DNA of 64,000 nucleotides from a virus (IMGVR_UViG_3300026488_000020:20235-84234); one strand, 5' to 3'; shown: positions 33,250 through 42,280, counted from the first letter of the stretch. A program made the numbers and translations. The notes: generated from the sequence alone by a model not told the origin.

Positions 33250-34307
33250 TGGTAAGAATGATAAAATATAATAAGATTGGTGATTTTAAAAAAGTTATTC
33301 GATCAATAAAAGATCAAGCAAAATATGATGGTATTGCAAGATTACCTACAATTGAGTTTGATGGTACTGAAAAAATTCATGGTACAAACGCGGCAGTCTG
33401 TTATTCACATTCCGATGGCTTCTGGGTACAGAGTCGAGAAAGAGTTTTAACAATTGCTGAAGATAATTTAGGATGTGCTTACGCAGCATATAAACATGAA
33501 AATGAATGGACAACGCTGCTTTTAGATTTAGCAAAGTCACATAATGTTGATCTAGATAATGAAATTCTCACTATTTATTATGAATGGGCTGGAGGATCTA
33601 TTCAAAAGAAAAGTGCATTGACTGGTCTTGATAAAAGATCAATAATATTTGCACATGCGAAAGTATCTCCTCTATTACCTGATCCAAAAATTGTTAAATC
33701 TGAACATCAACCTGCATATTGGGTTGATACTGTAGACGATGATGGAAATTATATAATGAATGCTGAAGCAGAAATTTATAATGTCTTAGCATATACAACT
33801 TGGAGAATTGAAATAAATTTTAATAATCCAGAAGCATCAGTAAATGATCTTAACAAAACACTTCATGACAATGAATCAAATTCCCCTATTGGAAAATATA
33901 TGGGAATCGAAAACAATGTTTTAGAAGGTATGGTATGGACAGGTAGAAATACTGATGGCACCCTTTTAAAATTTAAAGTTAAAGGTGAGAAACATACTGT
34001 TTCAAAAGTTCGCACATTAAAACCAGTTGATGATGTTAAAGAGCAGGCTAAAAATGATTTGATTAAACTTGTATGTAATCCTTCAAGATTAGAACAAGGC
34101 TGGCAGCTCATATTTGGTGCAAACAATGAAAAGAAAAGACCAGAGAAAACAGACATTCCTGATTTTCTAAGATGGGTAATTAATGACATCATGGATGAAC
34201 ATGTTGATGATTATTTTGAAGCAAACATTGAGCCGAAAGAACTCAATGGAAAGATTAGCACTGTTGCAAGAATATGGTTTCTTGATCAGTACGCGGCATC
34301 AGAATAA
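33249..34307 (+). CDS. RNA ligase (Rnl2 type)
   Basis: The ATG at 33249 follows AAAAGGAG and gives about 352 aa; an ATG at 33225 within the previous gene lacks a site. Nucleotidyltransferase motifs are complete: motif I EKIHGTNA with adenylated Lys near residue 42, then VQSRERV, IYYEWAGGSI (motif IIIa), EGMVWTGR (motif IV) and LLKFKVKGEKH (motif V). T4 Rnl2 is 334 aa. Such ligases seal nicked RNA in repair, for example after host anticodon nucleases. It overlaps the GGDEF gene by one base, so the two are co-translated. Confidence 0.9.
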   Translation: MVRMIKYNKIGDFKKVIRSIKDQAKYDGIARLPTIEFDGTEKIHGTNAAVCYSHSDGFWVQSRERVLTIAEDNLGCAYAAYKHENEWTTLLLDLAKSHNVDLDNEILTIYYEWAGGSIQKKSALTGLDKRSIIFAHAKVSPLLPDPKIVKSEHQPAYWVDTVDDDGNYIMNAEAEIYNVLAYTTWRIEINFNNPEASVNDLNKTLHDNESNSPIGKYMGIENNVLEGMVWTGRNTDGTLLKFKVKGEKHTVSKVRTLKPVDDVKEQAKNDLIKLVCNPSRLEQGWQLIFGANNEKKRPEKTDIPDFLRWVINDIMDEHVDDYFEANIEPKELNGKISTVARIWFLDQYAASE

Positions 34308-34822
34308 TGAAAATTGTTTTAGAAGGTGAAACCTTAGAGGAGCAACTTGAACATGCAAAAAGATTGATTGAAAAATATCGAATGGATAAACTAACAGGTT
34401 TATATCGTAGAGATGATTTTGATGAAACTATAACTAGATTTATATCAGAATTTAATTCAAAACGCAAAGATTTTTTAGTTGCATTGGTGGATTTGAATGA
34501 TTTACATAATCTAAACTACACTCATGGTTATGATTATGGTGATGATAAGTTAGTGCAACTTGCTGACTCATTATTAGAGGTATTTGATAAATCTTTAATT
34601 TATAGAATTGGAGGCGATGAATTTGCAATATTGTGCAGACAAGAAACATATGAATCCATTTATTTAAAATTAGATTCACTTGGATGTAGAGACCATATTG
34701 AATTTGGAATTGTTGATACAATTGGAAAAGATTTATCACACACCAAAGGAAAACATTTTGTTAAAGAAGCTCATGCTATTTTAACTTCACATAAAAGAGA
34801 AAAGAAGATAGCTCGTAAATGA
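34307..34822 (+). CDS. GGDEF-domain protein (putative diguanylate cyclase)
   Basis: A 171 aa protein almost entirely one GGDEF domain: a short helical linker (1-25), DKLTGLYRRDDFD (the family D-x-LTGLxNR motif) near 28-40, LVALVDLNDLHNLNYTHGYD (DxDxFKxxND-like) and YRIGGDEFAILC with intact GGDEF at 102-106. Typical domains are about 170 aa, so it is full-size. The inhibitory RxxD site is not seen five residues upstream of GGDEF. It would make c-di-GMP, the signal that controls motility and biofilm in many bacteria. There is no sensory domain. The chemistry is a family inference; the phage role is unknown. Confidence 0.88.
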   Translation: MKIVLEGETLEEQLEHAKRLIEKYRMDKLTGLYRRDDFDETITRFISEFNSKRKDFLVALVDLNDLHNLNYTHGYDYGDDKLVQLADSLLEVFDKSLIYRIGGDEFAILCRQETYESIYLKLDSLGCRDHIEFGIVDTIGKDLSHTKGKHFVKEAHAILTSHKREKKIARK

Positions 34823-34829
34823 GCTATCT
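34806..34829 (+). terminator. Hairpin at GGDEF gene end
   Basis: A 9-bp perfect stem, AGATAGCTC/GAGCTATCT, with a 6-base loop includes the stop codon. The T-run afterwards is weak, so it may be a terminator or an mRNA 3' end element. Confidence 0.5.
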
Positions 34830-34863
34830 AAAAGTGTAAACACAATTCAATTAGGAGAATTTT

Positions 34864-35988
34864 ATGACAGAAAACGATAATATAACAACATTGGCTGTTC
34901 CAGAATACATTACAGCCGAGCTTAATATTCAAGAAGTAAAAGAAGAATATAATAAGTTTATGGAAGCATCAAGAAGTGTTTCTGAAGAGATTGCTGATGT
35001 TATTAATGTAAAAGAGATTCAAGATATTGCAGATTTGATTAAACAATTCAATGACCGATTAGAAGGAACTGTTGAAGTTGAACAACAATCAACTACTGAA
35101 AAAGCAACAGGTAAAACGATTCAACGTTTATCAATGATACCATTTATTGGTAAATTTTTAGAAGATGATGCTACAGAAGCGAAAGAGAAAGAAGAAAAAT
35201 CTAAAACAGCTAGAAGTATTCTACAAGAAATGTTTGATGTGTTCACAGAGAAATCTGACATGTTATCATTATCATTTGAGAGAGCATTTAAATTGAGAGA
35301 GATTCTTTTAGCAAAAGAAATTAAACTTAATATGTTTAGCACGCAAGTAAAATATATAGTTATGAATACTGATAATCCTATGGATAAAATCAACGCTATT
35401 AAACTTGGTGGATTAGTTGAAGCAAATAAACTTAAAAATAAAGAAAAGATTTATAATAAACTTGACTTTATTTTACAATTCATTGAAGAACAATTAACTA
35501 CAATTTCGTTGATGATGCCTGGTATAGAAACAGGTTTAGTTGAAGATTCTGAAATTGCAGATTTCTTAACATCTGTTGCTGATATGAATAAAATATTTAA
35601 ATCGTTAACTGATTTATCAAATTCTGTTGGGCGTGCAAGTTCAGAAAAAGTTATGACTTTAATCACTGAAGTTAATGAATCTATGTCTGAGACAGTAGAT
35701 ATTGAACATATGGAAAAGCTTGCTGCGACCAATAAGAAATTTATGGATCGTATGATTAAAGGAACTGAATCAAAGATTCGTCGAGATGCAACATCATATG
35801 GAAAATTGATGGATATTGGTCAATCACTTGATCAAAATGTTATAGCATATCAATCATCTGCTAAAAAGGTTTTATTGGAATCTAAAACATATATGGGTGC
35901 TCTTGATTCCGCAGTTGAAGAATCTTTTGAGGCTTCAATAATTGAAGTTGAATCAGATCCTAAAGGCACAGTTATCACCGCTGAGTAG
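34864..35988 (+). CDS. Helical protein, 374 aa, possibly TelA-like
   Basis: All-helical sequence with an acidic N-terminus and a central IPFIGKFLEDDATEAKEKEE stretch. The size and helical, coiled-coil character recall the TelA (toxic anion resistance) family, but no unambiguous TelA motif is seen. AGGAGAATTTT precedes the ATG. It leads a group of three genes (to 37417) that may work together. Confidence 0.6.
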   Translation: MTENDNITTLAVPEYITAELNIQEVKEEYNKFMEASRSVSEEIADVINVKEIQDIADLIKQFNDRLEGTVEVEQQSTTEKATGKTIQRLSMIPFIGKFLEDDATEAKEKEEKSKTARSILQEMFDVFTEKSDMLSLSFERAFKLREILLAKEIKLNMFSTQVKYIVMNTDNPMDKINAIKLGGLVEANKLKNKEKIYNKLDFILQFIEEQLTTISLMMPGIETGLVEDSEIADFLTSVADMNKIFKSLTDLSNSVGRASSEKVMTLITEVNESMSETVDIEHMEKLAATNKKFMDRMIKGTESKIRRDATSYGKLMDIGQSLDQNVIAYQSSAKKVLLESKTYMGALDSAVEESFEASIIEVESDPKGTVITAE

Positions 35989-35991
35989 ACA

Positions 35992-36690
35992 ATGTCTTAT
36001 AAGATAGATAATGTTCCGATGAATTATAATAAAAAAATAAAGGATATAAATATGGAAGCAGATTTAAATGTTGAATATGGTGAGTTCAACAAAAATGATA
36101 AAGATTTAATTAAAGTAAAAATGTTTACTGAACGAGAGATTAACGAAATGTCTCCTAATGATATTTTAGATATTATTAGTATTAGCACGTTAGATGATGA
36201 TATTGTTTATTTAGATAATGTTGTATCAGTTAGTCCTGGCGAAGTTTTGCTGAAACATGGAGAACCGATCCCGGTTTCTTCATATGAGAAATATGAAGAA
36301 CTTCGATTACGATTTGAAAGATATAAATTATTTAAAATTGTTAAAGATCCTACTGATCAAGTTGCATCATTATTAAAACATAAGATCGAACTTACAGAAC
36401 AGAATATTGTTGAGATGCAGGAAATGCGTGGTCAATTTGCAACTGAAATGGAGACTCTTCGTGAAGATGTTCGAAATAGTATGAACAATGCGAGTGATAA
36501 AATGTTGCAAGAAATGAGAATATCAATTGAATCTTTAAAAGACTCAGCTAAGAAAACTAGTGATACAGTCAATGATTTAGTCACAAATGTTAATTTTAAA
36601 TTAGATAGAATTAAGGCGAATGAACTTAATGCTGTTTTAGATAAATTAAAAGTTGTTACAACAATGCTTGCGGATGTAGTGGAGGATTAA
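35992..36690 (+). CDS. Coiled-coil protein, 232 aa
   Basis: The C-terminal half is a clear coiled coil (LRFERYKLFKIVKDPTDQV, then EMQEMRGQFATEMETLREDV and DKMLQEMRISIESLKDSAKK). An internal ATG at 36052 has a better ribosome-binding site (AAAGGATATAAAT) and is an alternative start giving 212 aa. It follows the helical 374 aa protein by 3 bases. No family recognised. Confidence 0.6.
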   Translation: MSYKIDNVPMNYNKKIKDINMEADLNVEYGEFNKNDKDLIKVKMFTEREINEMSPNDILDIISISTLDDDIVYLDNVVSVSPGEVLLKHGEPIPVSSYEKYEELRLRFERYKLFKIVKDPTDQVASLLKHKIELTEQNIVEMQEMRGQFATEMETLREDVRNSMNNASDKMLQEMRISIESLKDSAKKTSDTVNDLVTNVNFKLDRIKANELNAVLDKLKVVTTMLADVVED

Positions 36691-36691
36691 T

Positions 36692-37417
36692 ATGGGTTTT
36701 TTTAATCGTATGAATCATCGCATAAAAAGTATTTTTAAAGATTATTATATAGAGTTGGCTGATACCATAAAAGAGCAACGACAAATTATTGAAGATGCTC
36801 ATAATATTTTAGTTGCTGGTGATGATTTGATTGGTAAAGATATTAAATTTGCAACAATTGAGCAAGCAGAAGCAAATATTATTGCACTGTCAAAAACAAT
36901 TGATAAATATCTTGATCAACAACCAGATGTAGTAATGACTGTTGATAATTTGCAAAAATTATTAGTTAATAATCGTTATCCAATGGAAGCATCTGGCCGA
37001 GTATATAGATCAAGTATAAGTTCTAAAAATGTTTATTTTGATATGTATAATAAAATATTAGATTTTGATTTTAGAAACGTTGATGTTATTGAACTTGAAA
37101 TATTTCATAAATTTGGACAAAAATCAAAATTTACACCAAAGATGCAGAAACTATATGATATGAAATTGAAGAAAAAAGTTGCTAAATTTACGGATGATTA
37201 TGATCATGGATTAGCAATTTATTTTGAAGATTTAGTATATCCTAGACATTATACACAATTCTTTTATTTTATGCATCGATACTTAGCAATAATGATTGAT
37301 CATGTTGAGACAAATAAAAAACCTAAGATAATGTTGAGACCAACGGAAATTGACTTTTTAAAATTTTTAAAATTCGCAGAGAATCCTCAAGGGTTTTTTG
37401 TAGTATCAAAGGATTAA
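36692..37417 (+). CDS. Hypothetical protein, 241 aa
   Basis: Starts one base after the previous stop codon (GGAGGATTAAT upstream). Helical with several aromatic segments (RHYTQFFYFMHRYLAIMIDHV). Third of the three-gene helical group. No family recognised. Confidence 0.6.
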   Translation: MGFFNRMNHRIKSIFKDYYIELADTIKEQRQIIEDAHNILVAGDDLIGKDIKFATIEQAEANIIALSKTIDKYLDQQPDVVMTVDNLQKLLVNNRYPMEASGRVYRSSISSKNVYFDMYNKILDFDFRNVDVIELEIFHKFGQKSKFTPKMQKLYDMKLKKKVAKFTDDYDHGLAIYFEDLVYPRHYTQFFYFMHRYLAIMIDHVETNKKPKIMLRPTEIDFLKFLKFAENPQGFFVVSKD

Positions 37418-37418
37418 T

Positions 37419-37697
37419 ATGAATATTCCACTATATTTACAATTGTATATCGGGTTCGTTATATTAGGATATGTTGTGAATTTTTATTATATGAATTCAA
37501 TATTATTTTCAACATTTAAAACAGATGATCAAAAATTTAAAGTTTATGGTCCTACACTATTAGATTTATTATTTAAAAAAATGTATATACCATATCAATT
37601 TGCATTTTTAAAAACTGACTTTAAAAAAGAATTTTTAAAGAAGCAGAACTTTATAGATATGAGCTATATTGAATATGTTATAACACAAGTTCGATAA
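37419..37697 (+). CDS. Small membrane protein, 92 aa
   Basis: One strong hydrophobic segment (MNIPLYLQLYIGFVILGYVV) at the N-terminus; the rest is polar or basic. Starts right after the previous stop codon. Role unknown. Confidence 0.6.
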   Translation: MNIPLYLQLYIGFVILGYVVNFYYMNSILFSTFKTDDQKFKVYGPTLLDLLFKKMYIPYQFAFLKTDFKKEFLKKQNFIDMSYIEYVITQVR

Positions 37698-37716
37698 CAC
37701 AAAATAAGGAAATAAT

Positions 37717-37989
37717 ATGGCAAAAATAACTACTCAAAGAAATGGATGGTTAATTCCCGGAACTGATTGTGGAATGATGAATTCCGAAAACGCTATCAGA
37801 ATTAAAATTGAAAGTATTGCTCAGTTTAGAAAGAAGGTTCATGCTGATTCAAATAGTTCATTCTTTTATAATGTAGAAATTAATGGTAAATTAATTTACA
37901 AATATATTACAAAAAAAGATATGGATGATGATTTTGAAAGAATTGAATATATTATCACGAATGATGTTGATGAAGGTCGGGTATTTTAA
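37717..37989 (+). CDS. Hypothetical protein, 90 aa
   Basis: AAGGAAATAAT precedes the ATG; it ends in a TAATG overlap with the next gene. A small mixed alpha/beta protein (NGWLIPGTDCGMMNSENAI). Not recognised. Confidence 0.6.
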   Translation: MAKITTQRNGWLIPGTDCGMMNSENAIRIKIESIAQFRKKVHADSNSSFFYNVEINGKLIYKYITKKDMDDDFERIEYIITNDVDEGRVF

Positions 37990-38321
37990 TGAAATTATCA
38001 GACAATGAAATATATGCTATTCAGTGGTTGATCGTTGGATTGATTATGAGTTTAACCGCTTTAATTGTTCATCCAGAATGGGCAATAACATTAGGTGGTT
38101 TTCTTTTAATGTTTGGGGCAGTGTATGTATATTTTGGTAAGATATTTTATTCGATTATGGTGTATACTATTGCCGATGTATGTTGGTTAGTTAACGCTTA
38201 TCAACATGGAGATGGATTTGGAGCGCTAACAGTAACTATTGGTATAATTGTAGGTACATCTGTTGTTTATAAGATGCAAGTTGGTAAATTTAGAAAAAGT
38301 ATAAGGAAAGATAATGAATAA
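37989..38321 (+). CDS. Integral membrane protein, 110 aa
   Basis: Three or four hydrophobic spans (YAIQWLIVGLIMSLTALIVH, WAITLGGFLLMFGAVYVYFG, MVYTIADVCWLV, LTVTIGIIVGTSVVY) with a basic tail. TAATG-coupled to the gene before and overlapping the next by 8 bases. Role unknown. Confidence 0.65.
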   Translation: MKLSDNEIYAIQWLIVGLIMSLTALIVHPEWAITLGGFLLMFGAVYVYFGKIFYSIMVYTIADVCWLVNAYQHGDGFGALTVTIGIIVGTSVVYKMQVGKFRKSIRKDNE

Positions 38322-39336
38322 AAAAATAATAAAAAAATTAGAGAAATCTAAAATAACTTTACATAAGTATCAAATTAAAAAATTTATAAATTTCTTAGAA
38401 GAATTAGGATTTGATAGTGTTTTTATTTCTTATGATGAAGCATCTTATAATAAATATGTTTTTTGCATAAATCAATATAAAAACACTTGTACATTATATT
38501 ATTATGTTGAAGATGAATGTTGTACGCGAGAAGAAATCAGTTTTGGCGACTTAATCTTGATAAGTAACGGTGAAGATTTTAAAGAAATTACAACAATTAG
38601 TAAAATGTGTAATTATAAAGAAGCATCCCAAAAAAAAGAAGCTATTGATAAAATGCTTCTAAAAACATTATCATCTGAAAATCGCAAATTTGCGCAAAGT
38701 ATTAAAAATCTAATTATGGTTAATGAAGTAATTGAGAAATATAATACACAAATTACACAAATTTTTAATACTAATTATTATTCAAAATTATGTAAAGATA
38801 TATTACGTGATTTGACAGGAGATGATTGTTATGGTCTGATTGAAATTCCAGTTGGTAATAGATACGAGGAACTCATGTTACATTTACATTTGGATAATGT
38901 TAATTTATATAGAGGTGCTGCAACATATGAAGGTTCCGGCATATTTGCTGATGTTGGATTACAACATGTGTCACATATTATAAATATTCAAACATTTATT
39001 GACGAATTAGATTCCGCAGTTATACAATCATCTAAATTAAATAGTATGTTTGAAGTATCTTTTGATGGAACGTTTAATTGGGCAAATGACAATAATGATG
39101 TTCAAAAATTTATTTCATTTAAAGAATTTGAATGTGCTATAGAAAGACAATTATATGAAATTAAAAACTCTCAAGATATTATATTTAAAAATTTTTATAA
39201 AATTTTAGTTTTATTAAAAGCTGATATGACAGCTTGTGATATATTAGTTATTGATAAATATCAAGATTGTGGAAATGAGCCTGATAGTGCATCAATACAA
39301 GACAGCATTGAGATAGATAAAAAGGAAATTAAATGA
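38314..39336 (+). CDS. Hypothetical protein, 340 aa
   Basis: ATAAGGAAAGATA precedes the ATG. Rich in Asp, Asn and Tyr, with several helical stretches and an acidic end. No recognised domain. Overlaps the ligase-like gene by 4 bases (ATGA). Confidence 0.6.
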   Translation: MNKKIIKKLEKSKITLHKYQIKKFINFLEELGFDSVFISYDEASYNKYVFCINQYKNTCTLYYYVEDECCTREEISFGDLILISNGEDFKEITTISKMCNYKEASQKKEAIDKMLLKTLSSENRKFAQSIKNLIMVNEVIEKYNTQITQIFNTNYYSKLCKDILRDLTGDDCYGLIEIPVGNRYEELMLHLHLDNVNLYRGAATYEGSGIFADVGLQHVSHIINIQTFIDELDSAVIQSSKLNSMFEVSFDGTFNWANDNNDVQKFISFKEFECAIERQLYEIKNSQDIIFKNFYKILVLLKADMTACDILVIDKYQDCGNEPDSASIQDSIEIDKKEIK

Positions 39337-39788
39337 ATGTTATAGAATTACCGAAAATGATAGCTGAGGATATTTGGAATTTAATTGATGAGCTTCAAAA
39401 TACATCAGGCACAAATGATAAAAAAGAAATTCTTGCGGCAACTTTAGGACATCAAGAATTATATAAATATTTACAATATGTCTATGATGAGGTCCATTAT
39501 GTATATGGTAAATCAAAATTGCCATCAATTCCAAGAGTTGTTCCAACAGATGAAAAAGATTGGATACATGATGAGAATTTATTAGAACTATATGCATTAG
39601 TTGAAAATATGAATGATGGTGTATTAAAAGGCAATTCATCTGATCAAGCAATGATTGATTATTGTGTGGGTAAGCCTTCTTATTATGAAGACCTGCTTTT
39701 CTATATCATAAAACGCAATATAAAAGCTGGTATCAACGCAAAAGGAATTAATGATGTATTTGGTCGAGTAATACCTATTGCGCCATAA
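39333..39788 (+). CDS. Stand-alone copy of a DNA-ligase N-terminal domain, 151 aa
   Basis: Its sequence aligns with residues 1-142 of the DNA ligase at 40348: LQNTSGTNDKKEIL versus LQSTSGSNDKKIIL, YLQYVYDEVHYVYGKSKLP versus YLVYVYDEVNYVYGKSSLP, and a matching LLFYIIKRNIKAGINAKGIN segment. It stops at IPIAP, just before the ligase's WPYQ. It has no nucleotidyltransferase motifs, so it cannot be a full ligase. It may be a decayed or recombined ligase copy, or a free binding subunit. AAGGAAATTAA precedes the ATG. Confidence 0.8.
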   Translation: MNVIELPKMIAEDIWNLIDELQNTSGTNDKKEILAATLGHQELYKYLQYVYDEVHYVYGKSKLPSIPRVVPTDEKDWIHDENLLELYALVENMNDGVLKGNSSDQAMIDYCVGKPSYYEDLLFYIIKRNIKAGINAKGINDVFGRVIPIAP

Positions 39789-39869
39789 ATAATATAATTA
39801 TTTTCAGTTTGTCCAAAATGTGCTAGTGAACTGGTTGGAAAAAATAATACTAAACCACAGAGTGAAATA

Positions 39870-40391
39870 GTGAATCGATTTATTAAATCTCACGGAGATA
39901 GATATGATTATTCAAAATTTGAATATGTTGATGCTCACACAAAAGCTAAAATTATTTGTAGAAAGCATGGGATATTTGAACAAAAGGTTCACGATCATTC
40001 AAAAGGAATAGGTTGTCCAATATGTTCATCATCAAAAGGAGAATTGAAAATAATTAATTTTTTACAAAAGAATGGTATTGATTTTAAAACTCAATATAAA
40101 TTTAAAGATTTGAAACAATTAAGGTTTGATTTTTATTTACATGATTTAAATATCTTGATAGAATATGATGGTATTCAACATTTTAAGCCTATTGATTTTT
40201 TTGGTGGAGTAAATTCTTTTAAAATATTAAAAGATAATGATACATTAAAAAATAATTATTGTAAAAATAATAATATTCGACTAATTCGAATAAATTATAA
40301 GCAATTTAAAAAGTTAGATAAAATTTTATCTAAAATAAAGGAAATATATGAAAACAGTAATGGAAATGATATTGCGGCTACAATCAACTAG
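39870..40391 (+). CDS. Homing-type endonuclease, VSR/PD-(D/E)XK-like with zinc ribbon
   Basis: A zinc-binding unit (GDRYDYSKFEYVDAHTKAKI, then CRKHG...GIGCPICS) resembles the DUF723 repeats of giant-virus and phage homing nucleases. It is followed by a nuclease part with RFDFYLHDLNILIEYDGIQH, where E-x-DG-x-QH is typical of very-short-patch/I-Bth0305I-like enzymes. The annotated start is a GTG with a weak site; the frame is open further upstream to 39798 and encodes another zinc-ribbon piece (VCPKCASELVGKNNTKPQSE), so the gene is probably 5'-truncated. It lies between the two ligase copies and overlaps the ligase start by 44 bases. Confidence 0.75.
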   Translation: MNRFIKSHGDRYDYSKFEYVDAHTKAKIICRKHGIFEQKVHDHSKGIGCPICSSSKGELKIINFLQKNGIDFKTQYKFKDLKQLRFDFYLHDLNILIEYDGIQHFKPIDFFGGVNSFKILKDNDTLKNNYCKNNNIRLIRINYKQFKKLDKILSKIKEIYENSNGNDIAATIN

Positions 40392-41910
40392 TGGGTCAAA
40401 TGATAAAAAAATTATTCTTGAAGAATATAAAGATGATGAATCAGTTAAAAAATATTTAGTATATGTTTATGATGAAGTAAATTATGTTTACGGTAAATCA
40501 AGTTTACCTAAAAATTTAGTATCTGAAAGTGAAGAACTTGTTGATATTGATGATGGGGAAGATGCATTCTATAAACTTATAAATGACATGTCTACTCGAA
40601 AAATTGTCGGAAAAGAAGCAGATAAAGAAATAAATTCTTTTATTATTCAAAATCACCCATTTTATCAAAATTTATTATTGTACATTTTAAAGAGAGATAT
40701 AAAAGCATCTGTTGGAGCAAAGTTAATAAATAAAGTTGTTCCGAAACTAATTTTAATTTGGCCATATCAACGATGTGAATCAGAATCATATATGAAGAAA
40801 AGAATCGTCTATCAAACAGATGGAGATAATCATGGTGCAATGGCTCAATCGAAAGCTGATGGTTCATTTTTAAATGTAGTTGTGTCTCCAGAAGTCGGTA
40901 ATGTATCAGCAACTACTCGATATGGTAGAGAAGCCCAAACTTCTATATTTTTAAATACTTTATCAAATATTCCAACATTGATGGATTTTGATGAAGATTG
41001 GGTAATTCATGGAGAACTTTTAATTAAGAATCCTGATGGAACTATTATGGAACGTGCTAAGGGTAATGGTAAAATTAATAAGTTTAATAAAAGAAATAGC
41101 ACTTGGAAAGAGATGCAAAATAAACTAGATAAAGCAAAAACATCAAAAGCTTGTGAGAAAATTGAAAAAGAGATGGATGAGGCACATGCAGAATGGTTAT
41201 ATATTTCTAAGAATCTTGTTTATGAAGTATGGGATATTTTACCATATGAGAATTGGATGTCTCTAGAATATTCAGTTGATACATTAACTCGTTTTAACAC
41301 TATAATGGATTGTGTTGCAAAATATAATGATTATATTGAAAAAGCAGGTACAAATATTAATAATTGTGAATTACGAATAATTGACCACGAAATTGTTTTT
41401 GATGAAGAACAAGCTATGGAATTCTATCAAAAACAATTAGATGCTGGTCTAGAAGGCATGGTAATTAAAAATCTTGATGCAACATGGGAACATGATACAA
41501 ATCGTCAAGGAATTATTAAACTTAAAGATTTTAAAGAAAATGATTTAATTATTGTTGGTGTTAAAATGGCTGATCCTGATTCAGCATTCGCTGGTGGTAT
41601 TGGAGCATTAATTGTTGAATCGTCAGATGGTATCATTCATACAAATGTTAGTGGTATGAAGAGACACGAAAGAGGATTAGAAAGAGTTGATCCAAATGAC
41701 TCATCAAAAGGTCTTAAAATTATCGATGGTTTCGATTTTGAACAATTTACAGGTAAAGTTGCTGCTGTAAAATATAATGAGATGTCTTGTAACAAGCAAG
41801 GGTCTTATGATTTATTTCTTGCAAATGTTTTAGAAATAAGAGACGCGTCTGATAAGTCGTTTCCAGATGACTTTGAAAAAATTAAGAAAGAAGCAAAATT
41901 TAAAGGATAG
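40348..41910 (+). CDS. ATP-dependent DNA ligase
   Basis: A 520 aa ligase. Residues 1-150 are the N-terminal domain shared with the gene at 39333. Nucleotidyltransferase motif I is AQSKADGS with adenylated Lys169. Further motifs follow: DEDWVIHGELLIK (III-like), LEGMVIKN (IV) and IIKLKDFKENDLIIVGVK (V/VI), then an OB-type C-terminal region. T4 DNA ligase is 487 aa. AAAGGAAATAT precedes the ATG inside the homing-nuclease gene. It seals nicks in replication and repair. Confidence 0.92.
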   Translation: MKTVMEMILRLQSTSGSNDKKIILEEYKDDESVKKYLVYVYDEVNYVYGKSSLPKNLVSESEELVDIDDGEDAFYKLINDMSTRKIVGKEADKEINSFIIQNHPFYQNLLLYILKRDIKASVGAKLINKVVPKLILIWPYQRCESESYMKKRIVYQTDGDNHGAMAQSKADGSFLNVVVSPEVGNVSATTRYGREAQTSIFLNTLSNIPTLMDFDEDWVIHGELLIKNPDGTIMERAKGNGKINKFNKRNSTWKEMQNKLDKAKTSKACEKIEKEMDEAHAEWLYISKNLVYEVWDILPYENWMSLEYSVDTLTRFNTIMDCVAKYNDYIEKAGTNINNCELRIIDHEIVFDEEQAMEFYQKQLDAGLEGMVIKNLDATWEHDTNRQGIIKLKDFKENDLIIVGVKMADPDSAFAGGIGALIVESSDGIIHTNVSGMKRHERGLERVDPNDSSKGLKIIDGFDFEQFTGKVAAVKYNEMSCNKQGSYDLFLANVLEIRDASDKSFPDDFEKIKKEAKFKG

Positions 41911-41912
41911 AA

Positions 41913-42254
41913 ATGCATTTTAAAACGGTAAGTTCAAAGAAAACCGTAAAATCAAAGGATAGTTTTAGTCGAAAATGGAGTGCCAGTACAACAGTAAGAG
42001 CTGTAAATTTAGGCAATGTTTATATTATTAAAGTTAAATCAAATATTGATTCATCATTTGGTATCACTTTAGGAAATTTTGAATTAATGTATCTTAAAGA
42101 TGGTAAATGGTTACAGATAGCGAATGGTTATGATATTGATAATGATATTATGAGTAAATTTAAAATGGGGACATATGATAGTATTGAATTAGCTTATGAA
42201 CAATGGTTCAATCTATGTATAGATTATGTTATTAAAATAGAGGATGGTTTATAA
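41913..42254 (+). CDS. Hypothetical protein, 113 aa
   Basis: Begins 2 bases after the ligase stop codon (AAAGGATAGAA upstream). Compact beta-rich sequence (VYIIKVKSNIDSSFGITLGN). Ends at a palindromic terminator. No family recognised. Confidence 0.6.
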   Translation: MHFKTVSSKKTVKSKDSFSRKWSASTTVRAVNLGNVYIIKVKSNIDSSFGITLGNFELMYLKDGKWLQIANGYDIDNDIMSKFKMGTYDSIELAYEQWFNLCIDYVIKIEDGL

Positions 42255-42261
42255 ACCATCC
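42242..42261 (+). terminator. 20-base perfect palindrome
   Basis: GGATGGTTTATAAACCATCC overlaps the stop codon of the preceding gene. The stem is short and lacks a T-run, so terminator activity is likely but not certain. Confidence 0.55.
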
Positions 42262-42280
42262 ATAAAATTGTATGGAATAA

